DNA of 64,000 nucleotides, taken from contig NZ_CP012640.2 in assembly GCF_001412595.2 (NCBI RefSeq), positions 5,022,001-5,086,000 of the forward strand. Reading direction: 5' to 3'. Position numbers and translations under genes: made by a program. Of this stretch, positions 57,444 to 64,000 are shown in pieces. Source of the stretch: Massilia sp. WG5 (GTDB taxonomy: Bacteria; Pseudomonadota; Gammaproteobacteria; Burkholderiales; Burkholderiaceae_D). Within the stretch, counting starts at the first letter, position 1. Every line of letters begins with the position of its first letter. Under the pieces are notes generated by a model, which had not been told where the DNA came from, did no database searches, and saw only the letters and a list, made by a program, of their open reading frames with translations.

Positions 57444-58256
57444 TTAGGCGGCTTGTCCGAACCGGAAGCTCGATACCGTCAAGGCGCCGAAGAAGCTCTC
57501 CTCGTGGTACACGCAGGCCGCCGGTTCCTGCTCGGCCGCCCCCAGCGCCACCCACAGCGGCACCAGGTGGTCCTCGCGCGGATGCGCGTGGCGCGCGAAG
57601 GGCGCTTCGCTCCAGTGCAGCAGCGCCTGTTCGCGGTCGGGCGGCGACAGTTCCAGCAGCACGTGCTGCAGCCAGGTGTCGAAGGCGTGCGAAGCGAGCG
57701 CGCCGCCGGGGCCGAACTGGCGCAGGTTGTGGAAGGACAGGCCGCTGCCGACGATCAGCACGCCTTCGTCGCGCAGCGGCGCCAGTGCGCGGCCGGCGGC
57801 CAGGTGCACGGCCGGGTCATAGCCCTGGCGGATCGACAATTGCACCACCGGCATGTCGGCTTCCGGATAGACCGGGTAGAGCATCGAGAAGGTGCCGTGG
57901 TCGAGACCGCGCTCGGGGTCCAGGCCGGCCGGCCGGCCGGCGGCGTTCAGCAGTTGCGCCACGCGGGCGGCCAGTTCCGGCTCGCCCGGGGCCGGATAGT
58001 TGATCTGGTAGGTGTGCGGCGGGAAGCCGCCGTAGTCGTAGATCATGCCGGGCGCCGCGCCGCTCGAGACCATGAACTGCCCGGTCTCCCAATGGCTGGT
58101 CACCACCAGCACGGCCTTCGGCCTTGCCCCCACCTGGCGTTTGATGTCGACCAGCGAGGCTTCCAGCCTGTCGTAGGTGGCGCCGTACTGGTCCTTCATC
58201 CATGGCCACGGGCCGCCGCCGTGCGAGACGAAATAGGTGGGCAGGCGGGTGGACAT
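57444..58256 (-). CDS. DODA-type extradiol dioxygenase (YgiD-like)
   Basis: 270 aa from ATG 58,256. LigB-superfamily enzyme with the metal His residues: FVSHGGGPW at 9-17, VTSHWETGQF near 53, GLDHGTFSML near 122 and GSGLSFHNLR near 175. Plant homologues open DOPA; the bacterial family is often annotated as 4,5-DOPA dioxygenase, though YgiD-type zinc enzymes may act on other catechols. Single gene, oriented against rbgA. Confidence 0.85.
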   Translation of the reverse strand: MSTRLPTYFVSHGGGPWPWMKDQYGATYDRLEASLVDIKRQVGARPKAVLVVTSHWETGQFMVSSGAAPGMIYDYGGFPPHTYQINYPAPGEPELAARVAQLLNAAGRPAGLDPERGLDHGTFSMLYPVYPEADMPVVQLSIRQGYDPAVHLAAGRALAPLRDEGVLIVGSGLSFHNLRQFGPGGALASHAFDTWLQHVLLELSPPDREQALLHWSEAPFARHAHPREDHLVPLWVALGAAEQEPAACVYHEESFFGALTVSSFRFGQAA

Positions 58257-58290
58257 GGCGGCTCCTTGGCGGGACAGTGAAAAAGCCATG

Positions 58291-58330
58291 GTAACCCAGT
58301 CGTCGTTCCCGCGCAGGCGGAAACGACGGT
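58291..58330. repeat. REP-like palindrome
   Basis: A unit (cccagtcgtcgttcccgcgc, then aggcggaaacgacgg) with arms CGTCGTT and AACGACG, the same family as 40,654-40,742 and 27,593-27,614. Confidence 0.6.
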
Positions 58331-58342
58331 GCCGGCGTTCGC

Positions 58343-59275
58343 TTACTGCGGCCTTGCCCTCACCAGCGCCATCATCGCAAACAGCCGCGCGCTGCGCATC
58401 CAGCCCAGCACCAGTACCGCCGCCTGGGTCAGCAGGAAGGCGGCCGCGGTGCCGCCTGCGCCCAGCGCCGGGACGTGCAGGCGCGCCAGCGCCAGCAGGG
58501 CCGCCAGCAGCAGGCCGATCCCGGTCACCGCCACGTACACGCCCAGCAGCGAGAACGGACGGCGCAGCATCAGGCGCACGCCGCCCCACCAGGCCACGAT
58601 GGCCGAGCGGCGCCGGCGTTCGTTGGCGAGCAGGGCGCGGCCGGCGTCGATGGTGGCGTGTACCAGCGCGAACACCACCGCCGAGACGATCAACGCCAGG
58701 TGCGAGGCGCGGTCGGCATCGCTTTCCAGGATCGCGGCATCGACCGTCTTGCCGGCCAGCTTGAAGGCGACGCCGGCCACGACACCCACGACCACCAGCG
58801 GCACCGCGCTCCACACCAGCATGCGGAACATGCGCGCATATTCCTGGGCGCCGCCGGCCAGCAGGTCGATGAAGCCGGGGCGGCGGGTGGCGCGCGCGGC
58901 GTGGATGCTCATCCCGGCCAGCAGCGGCGACAGCAGCAGCGTCAGCGCCAGCGCGACCATGCCGCCGGCGCCGATGGCGGGCGAGAAGCGCTCGCGGACG
59001 CTGCCCGCCAGGTCGGCGATGGCGAGCATGTCGAGCTTGTCCGCCAGCTGGGCCGCGTGGGCCGAGTGGTCGAGGTTCACGCTCAGCATCTGCCATACCG
59101 GCAGGCTGGCGACGAGGGTCGGCAGCAGCAGCAGCACGGCCCACCACAGCATCAGGCGCCACTGCAGCGCGGCGCGCATGGCGCCCAGCAGGGGGCGCAG
59201 GCCGTGGCGGCGGCGCGCGCTGGTGTTCTGCGGCGCCAGGGAAGGAGGGGCGAGGGTCTGGTCGGTGCTCATCAT
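58343..59275 (-). CDS. Polytopic membrane protein, BPSS1780-like
   Basis: 310 aa with about six membrane helices (near 40-60, 100-125, 150-175, 195-215, 245-275 and 280-300). Between them is HAARATRRPGFIDLLAGGAQ, a cytoplasmic loop of the type seen in BPSS1780-like proteins. The function is unknown. It overlaps the M1 peptidase gene by 4 bases (its ATG lies inside the stop region), so the two are co-translated. Confidence 0.75.
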   Translation of the reverse strand: MMSTDQTLAPPSLAPQNTSARRRHGLRPLLGAMRAALQWRLMLWWAVLLLLPTLVASLPVWQMLSVNLDHSAHAAQLADKLDMLAIADLAGSVRERFSPAIGAGGMVALALTLLLSPLLAGMSIHAARATRRPGFIDLLAGGAQEYARMFRMLVWSAVPLVVVGVVAGVAFKLAGKTVDAAILESDADRASHLALIVSAVVFALVHATIDAGRALLANERRRRSAIVAWWGGVRLMLRRPFSLLGVYVAVTGIGLLLAALLALARLHVPALGAGGTAAAFLLTQAAVLVLGWMRSARLFAMMALVRARPQ

Positions 59276-61497
59276 ACGGTCGCGATCAGGGTGAGGAGGT
59301 ATTCGATGAAGGCCGCGGCGTCCATGGTCCAGCGGCGCGAGGCGCTGGCGTCCGGCTCGATGGTGCGGCTGTCGTCCAGCTTGCTGACGTCGAGGTAGTG
59401 CAGGCGCTGCGGGTCGAGCTCGGCCGAGACGGCGCGCGCCGGCCTGGTCCAGCTGAACTTGCGCCAGCTTTCACTGGCGTCCCAGCGCACCGTTTCCGTG
59501 CTGCCGTCGGCGAATTTCACGACCAGGGTCTGCGGCACCGCGGCGCCGTAGCGGCGCAGCAGGACTTCGGTGCGGAAGGGGTAGGGGCCCGTGCCTTCCT
59601 TCGCCTTCGGATGCGCCTTCTTCCAGGCCTCGCGCTCCTTCTCGACGCGCTTGTCGAGGTCGGCCTGCTTGTCCTCGACCCAGTTGCTGCCGACCTGGCG
59701 CGTGCCCGGCAGCGGCAGCTGTTCGCGGCTGGTGAAGTCGGCGACGCGGTCGTCGACCTTGGTGGCCGCATACACCTGCTGGGCGAACACGGCTTCGACC
59801 GCGGCGCGCTGGCCGCTGACCTCGGCCAGGGTCTCGCGCAGGTCGGCGGTGCTCGGATGGCGGAACTTCCAGCGCCGGTAGTATTCCTTGAAGGCGCGCT
59901 CGATCGGCTCCTTGCCGATGCGCGCTTCGAGGTCGCGCATCAGGATCGCGGTGCGGCTGTAGACCGGGCCGATGCCCTGCAGGCGGTCGTAGGCGTTCTG
60001 GCCCGGCGCGTCGGCGGCGTCGCCGCGCGGTGTGCCGCTGCGCTCGGCGGCGAAGGGCTGGAAGCCCGGCGCGAAGCCGAGCCGGCGGGTAAGCGGCGTG
60101 CCGGCGAACACCTGCTGGCCGCGGTCGCGCAGCATGCGCAGGTCCCAGTATTCGTTCAGGCCCTCGTCCAGCATCGGCTCTTCGAACTCGTTATTCGCCA
60201 GCAGGCCGTAGAAGTAGCCGTGCCCGAATTCGTGGATGGTGACGAAGTCCAGCAGGTACTGGTTCGCGGTGCCCGGCTCGACCTGCGCATAGCCTTCGGC
60301 GGTGAAGAAGGTCGGGTATTCCATGCCGCCGGCTTCTTCCGCGTTGTGCGGCGGGATCACGACCGTCAGCGTTTTATACGGGTAGGGGCCGAGCGTGTTC
60401 GAAAAATAGGTCAGCGAATCCTTGGCCGCCTTCATCGCCGGCGCGGCGCTGGCCGCATACTCGGGCGGATACAGCACGGTGACGGTGACGGTCGGGCTGC
60501 CCGGGCCGGTCCACGTCTCGACCATCGGCTTGGCGGAGCGCTTGTCGGCGGTCCAGGCGAAGTCGTGGACGTCGCCCTGCACGTAGCGGTGGGTCAGCAT
60601 GCCGTCCTTCTCGGCGGGCGGGCCCTGCGGCTCGCCGGTGGCGCCGACCGTGTACGCTTTCGGCGCCGTGATGCGCACGTCGTAGCTGCCGAAGTCGGCG
60701 TAGAACTCGGAGTTCAGGTGCATCTCGTGCGCGTTCCAGCGAGGCGCGGCGGCGCCGCGTTCGCCCGGCAGTTCCAGCACGCCGATCTTCGGGAACCACT
60801 GGCCGACCAGGTGGAAGCTGCCGAAGTAGCCGGTGCGCGCCATCACCCGCGGCAGCTGGGTGTGGAAGTCGATGTCGAAGGTGGTCGAGGCGCCCGGCGC
60901 GACCGCGGCCGGCAGGTCGAAGCGCACCACCGTGTGGTCGGTGGCCGGGCCGTTGTCGGGATGGACGAAGCTCCAGGGCACGGTGGCGTCGCCCTGGGTG
61001 ACGCTGCGCAGGGCGATATGGCCCCATTCGCCTTGCTTGATGTCGACGCCGGAACGGAATGCGCTGTCGCGCAGCCGCTTCTCGGTGAAGAAGGTGCTGC
61101 CCGTGCCCTCGAAGGCGTTCATGTAGAGGTGCAGGTAGACGCTCCTGACCGGCACGCTGCTGCGGTTGCGCCAGGTGAGTTTTTCGCGGCCCGTCACCGT
61201 GTGCTTGACCGGGTCGAGGGTGGCGTCGATGTCGTAGTGGACCACGCGGTCCGACAGGGTCGCTTCCGACCCGGTGCGGGCCCCGCCCCAGGCGCCGGGG
61301 CTGCTCGGCACGCTGACCGCCGCCGCGTCGGCAGCCGCCAGCGCAATGCCGTCGAGGGAAGGCGCCGGCTTGCCGGCTGCGGTCGCGCCGGCTGGCGCCG
61401 GAGCCGGTTCGGCGAGCAGGTCGGCGGTGAGCGCCGCTCCCGCCGCCAGCAGGGCGGCGAGGGCGCCCGTTCGCAATACGGTGGAACCCAATCTCAT
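59272..61497 (-). CDS. M1-family metallopeptidase, exported
   Basis: 741 aa. A signal peptide ends near 28. The zinc site is HEFGHGYFYGLLANNEFEEP near 419-438 (HExxH...E), and the exopeptidase-type motif GGMEYPTFFT lies at about 380-389, the place of the M1 GxMEN motif. The C-terminal region (about 590-741) has a beta-domain. It likely trims peptides in the periplasm or outside the cell. Upstream is the gap holding the cobalamin riboswitch on the opposite strand. Confidence 0.9.
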   Translation of the reverse strand: MRLGSTVLRTGALAALLAAGAALTADLLAEPAPAPAGATAAGKPAPSLDGIALAAADAAAVSVPSSPGAWGGARTGSEATLSDRVVHYDIDATLDPVKHTVTGREKLTWRNRSSVPVRSVYLHLYMNAFEGTGSTFFTEKRLRDSAFRSGVDIKQGEWGHIALRSVTQGDATVPWSFVHPDNGPATDHTVVRFDLPAAVAPGASTTFDIDFHTQLPRVMARTGYFGSFHLVGQWFPKIGVLELPGERGAAAPRWNAHEMHLNSEFYADFGSYDVRITAPKAYTVGATGEPQGPPAEKDGMLTHRYVQGDVHDFAWTADKRSAKPMVETWTGPGSPTVTVTVLYPPEYAASAAPAMKAAKDSLTYFSNTLGPYPYKTLTVVIPPHNAEEAGGMEYPTFFTAEGYAQVEPGTANQYLLDFVTIHEFGHGYFYGLLANNEFEEPMLDEGLNEYWDLRMLRDRGQQVFAGTPLTRRLGFAPGFQPFAAERSGTPRGDAADAPGQNAYDRLQGIGPVYSRTAILMRDLEARIGKEPIERAFKEYYRRWKFRHPSTADLRETLAEVSGQRAAVEAVFAQQVYAATKVDDRVADFTSREQLPLPGTRQVGSNWVEDKQADLDKRVEKEREAWKKAHPKAKEGTGPYPFRTEVLLRRYGAAVPQTLVVKFADGSTETVRWDASESWRKFSWTRPARAVSAELDPQRLHYLDVSKLDDSRTIEPDASASRRWTMDAAAFIEYLLTLIATV

Positions 61498-61633
61498 GCA
61501 AACACCCCCCGGAAGTCAGAGTTGAATTTTGTTAAGTTGTATTTGTGGTCACACTATATTCGAAAACACTGTCATAAAGTTCACATATCGCCACAAAATC
61601 GGCAAGGAATGTTGCTTGATGGGTTTATAATTT
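61498..61633. promoter_or_regulatory. Divergent promoter region of the M1 peptidase gene and btuB riboswitch
   Basis: About 135 bases, AT-rich. Minus-strand signals for the peptidase are near 61,510-61,545 (gggggt eight bases before its ATG). For the riboswitch transcript, TATAAT at 61,625 with an upstream TTGCTT near 61,614 is crowded, so the exact start is uncertain. Confidence 0.45.
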
Positions 61634-61840
61634 GCCGGTTCTGGTGCCCGCACGCGCTTCTTCGCGTGCAGTTAAACGGGAAACACGGAGCGCAGGTGCC
61701 TACGGCGCCGCGCCAACGTGTGCTGCCCCCGCAACGGTAAACAAGCGCCGCCTTCATGGCGGCTGGCCACCCCGATAACCACTTCGCGCTCGCGCCCAGG
61801 AAGGTGGGGAAGGTCGGTCTTGTTAGCCCGGATACCGGCC
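61634..61840 (+). promoter_or_regulatory. Cobalamin riboswitch
   Basis: The sequence has the conserved aptamer elements in order: GCCGGTTCTGGTGCC (P1 and J1), TTAAACGGGAAACACGG, GTGCTGCCCCCGCAACGGTAA (the B12 box GCCCCCGCAACGG), GCCAC...GGAAGGTGGGGAAGG, and AGCCCGGATACCGGCC closing P1. It binds adenosylcobalamin or related forms and turns the downstream btuB off when B12 is plentiful. It ends about 95 bases before the btuB start. Confidence 0.95.
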
Positions 61841-61935
61841 AGGACAGGGGGAAGACGGCTTCGTGCCGCGCTTCCGTAACGAGAGCCGGCATGCGGGGAC
61901 GCGCGCCGGCCTAACGATCGAACAATGAATAATCG

Positions 61936-63900
61936 ATGAATTCCAAAGAGACGACCGCGCTCGCGCTGTCCTGCGCCATTGCCTTATCCATTCCTTTTGC
62001 CGCCCACGCCGACGAGGCGCCAAGCACCGTCGTCATCACCGGCTCGCGCTTCCCCAGCGTCGAGTCGCTGGAGCCGATCGGCGCCACCGTCATCACCCGC
62101 GACGAGATCCGCCAGGCCGGCGTCAACGACGTCAACCAGGCGATCCGCAAGATCGGCGGCGTGTTCGGCCGCCAGAGCCTGGATGCCTCGCCCGACTTCG
62201 CGCTCGACCTGCGCGGTTTCGGCACGAATGGCGCGCAGAACATGGTGGTCATGGTCGACGGCGTGCGCCTGAACGAAAACGAACTGTCCGGCCCGCTGCT
62301 GTCGACCATCCCGATCGACACGGTCGAGCGCATCGAGATCATCCGCGGCGGCAGCAGCGTGCTGTACGGCGAGGGCGCGACCGGCGGCGTGATCCAGATC
62401 GTCACCCGCAAGGAAGCGCTGCGCAGCCAGGCGGCGACCCTCTCGGCTCGCCCACACGGCTCGGTGTTCGGCGAGGCCGGCCAGTTCCGCGAGCGCGACC
62501 TGCGGGCTTCGCTCTCCCACGTGGCCGGCGCCCTCAGCTTCGATGCCGCCGTGGCGCGCCAGGACAATGGCAACTACCGCGACAACAGCGACTTCACGCA
62601 GAACAGCGTGACGGCCGGCCTGCAGCTGGCCTACACGGGCGGCCGCGCCGGCGTGCGCGTGGAAAGCGCGCGCCAGGATTCGCGCCTGCCGGGTTCGCTG
62701 ACCCTGGCCCAGTTCCGCGCCGATCCGACCCAGACCCAGACCCCGAACGATTTCGGCTCGCTCGACACCGACCGCGTGAACGCCTTCGCCGAATACCGCC
62801 TGGGCGCGGTCGACCTGGCCGCCGAGCTGTCGCACCGCGAGCGCGACGCCGAGTCGAACTATTATTTCGGTTCCAGCGCTTCGGTGACGAAGTACAAGGG
62901 CCGCCAGAACCAGTTCTCGCCGCGCGCGCGCTGGCTGAGCGACGCCGGCGCGGGCATGCTCAACGAGCTGGTCGCCGGTATCGACGTGATCGACTGGAAG
63001 CGCAAGACCACCGCCGATTACTCGCTGGCCGACGCCAGCCAGAAATCCAGGGCCATCTACGTGCGCGACGAGCTGCGCTTCGACCCGGCCCACGACGGCC
63101 GCGTGGCGCTGGGTGCGCGCCGCGAGCTCTTCGACAAGGACTATGTCGACGCCATCATGGGCGGTACGCCGGACAATGGTTCGCAGGGCCAGAACGCCTG
63201 GGAGGCGCAGGGCAGCTACCGCGTGCTGCCGCAGCTGACCCTGACCGGGCGCGCGGGGCAGAGCTACCGCGTGGCGAACGTCGACGAGAACAGCTTCCGC
63301 ACCAGCCTGAGCCTGCTGAAGGTGCAGACCTCGCACGACCTCGAACTCGGCGCCAGCTGGGGCAGTGAAGGGCGCAAGCTGACGGCGCGCGTGTTCCGCC
63401 ACAAGCTGGACAACGAGATCTTCTACGACCCGACGGCTTTTGCCAACACCAACCTCGACCCGACCCGCCGGCAGGGCTTCGAAATCGATGCCGAGGCCAT
63501 GCTGGCCCCAGGCTGGCGCGTCACCGCCCATCTGCAGCACGTGAACGCGAGCTTTACGGACGGCCCGAACGCCGGCCGCGAGATGGTGCTGGTGCCGAAG
63601 AACGTGCTGACGGCGCGCCTGGCCTGGCTGCCGGGCAATGGCCAGAGCGCCGACTTGGGCGCGCAGTGGGTCGACCGCCAGCGCAATGGCAGCGACTTCG
63701 ACAACAGCTGCGCCGCGCGCATGCCGTCCTATGCGAGCTTCGACGCGCGCTACGCCGTGAAGCTGGGCGCGTGGGAAGTCGCCGTGAACGGCCTGAACCT
63801 GGCCGACCGCCACTACTACAGCTACGCCTACGGCTGCCAGTCGGGCATCTACCCGAGCGACGGCCGCCAGCTGAAGCTGTCGGCACGCTACGATTTCTGA
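61936..63900 (+). CDS. btuB: TonB-dependent cobalamin receptor BtuB
   Basis: 654 aa outer-membrane receptor. Signal peptide to about 24 (FAAHA-DE), TonB box-like TVVITGSR at about 30-37, plug domain with LRGFGTNGAQNMVVMVDGVR and GGSSVLYGEGATGGVIQIV (about 95-155), then the 22-strand barrel ending in the terminal aromatic YDF. The upstream cobalamin riboswitch shows the substrate. The ATG at 61,936 overlaps a five-codon open frame (ATG 61,925 to TGA 61,937-61,939), leaving a weak ribosome site. Confidence 0.94.
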   Translation: MNSKETTALALSCAIALSIPFAAHADEAPSTVVITGSRFPSVESLEPIGATVITRDEIRQAGVNDVNQAIRKIGGVFGRQSLDASPDFALDLRGFGTNGAQNMVVMVDGVRLNENELSGPLLSTIPIDTVERIEIIRGGSSVLYGEGATGGVIQIVTRKEALRSQAATLSARPHGSVFGEAGQFRERDLRASLSHVAGALSFDAAVARQDNGNYRDNSDFTQNSVTAGLQLAYTGGRAGVRVESARQDSRLPGSLTLAQFRADPTQTQTPNDFGSLDTDRVNAFAEYRLGAVDLAAELSHRERDAESNYYFGSSASVTKYKGRQNQFSPRARWLSDAGAGMLNELVAGIDVIDWKRKTTADYSLADASQKSRAIYVRDELRFDPAHDGRVALGARRELFDKDYVDAIMGGTPDNGSQGQNAWEAQGSYRVLPQLTLTGRAGQSYRVANVDENSFRTSLSLLKVQTSHDLELGASWGSEGRKLTARVFRHKLDNEIFYDPTAFANTNLDPTRRQGFEIDAEAMLAPGWRVTAHLQHVNASFTDGPNAGREMVLVPKNVLTARLAWLPGNGQSADLGAQWVDRQRNGSDFDNSCAARMPSYASFDARYAVKLGAWEVAVNGLNLADRHYYSYAYGCQSGIYPSDGRQLKLSARYDF

Positions 63901-64000
63901 TCCCGGTGCTGTAACAAGCGGTAAGCATTGCAAAAAATAAGCCGGGCCTAAGGCTCGCGGCTGAAAAAGTGGTAATCTCGCGGTCGTTTGCACAACCAAT
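63901..64000. other. Downstream of btuB
   Basis: 100 bases with no feature I can support. A weak hairpin (gccgggcctaaggctcgcggc, 63,943-63,962) may serve as terminator. No aptamer element of another cobalamin riboswitch is visible before the window ends. Confidence 0.3.

Noticed and set aside
54133..57555. A 1,140-codon open frame on the minus strand
   Set aside because: It lies across four well-supported plus-strand genes, including rbgA with clear GTPase motifs.

Overview
The window comes from a GC-rich betaproteobacterium, most probably Oxalobacteraceae (Massilia-like). The evidence is the gene order from gyrA through serC, pheA, hisC, tyrA, aroA, cmk, rpsA and ihfB to lapAB, the tmRNA tag ANDNSYALAA, and the dispersed GC-rich palindromes. 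It has two parts: about 24 kb of lower-GC accessory DNA on the left and about 40 kb of ordinary chromosome on the right.

Accessory part (1-23,937). The left end holds a type I Zorya anti-phage system: the 3' end of zorA, then zorB, zorC and zorD, tightly overlapped, with a Mrr-like nuclease domain at the end of ZorD. It is followed by an RmuC-type protein with a 114-bp triplicated coiled-coil segment, an orphan lipoprotein, and a 488-residue PD-(D/E)xK-like protein. That last gene sits between two diverged copies of an uncharacterised 'AGHRPCxxC' gene. Next comes a complete ssrA (tmRNA) gene on the minus strand. To its right is a five-gene minus-strand operon: two tyrosine recombinases (487 and 1,115 aa), two small helical proteins and a RecD2-like helicase. 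The recombinase trio resembles the gamma-Mobile-Trio (GmtY/GmtZ/GmtX) mobile elements known mainly from gammaproteobacteria. A 1.3-kb stretch without genes, carrying two 20-bp iterons, separates gmtY from a second ssrA copy cut off in its T loop. The two ssrA copies differ by compensatory base-pair changes, so the intact one appears to have been imported with the island while the resident gene was broken by integration.

Chromosomal part (24,417-64,000). First come a methyltransferase, a glycine-zipper protein, gph, ubiG and an OmpA-family porin-like protein, then gyrA. A long plus-strand run for aromatic amino acids, serine and histidine, nucleotides, ribosomal protein S1, IHF and envelope assembly follows (serC to rfaE), then a ComEA-like protein and cysM. 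Leftward genes form a peptidoglycan/transglutaminase cluster (moxR, DUF58, tgpA-like, mltB). Rightward are a deacetylase-family gene, two unknown exported proteins, a DUF416-like gene and the ribosome-assembly GTPase rbgA. The end holds a DODA-type dioxygenase, a membrane protein, an M1 peptidase and a btuB-type TonB receptor behind a cobalamin riboswitch.

The most unusual features are the GMT-like operon in a betaproteobacterium, its tie to a duplicated and xenologous ssrA, and the uncharacterised cargo genes between 9.5 and 14 kb.
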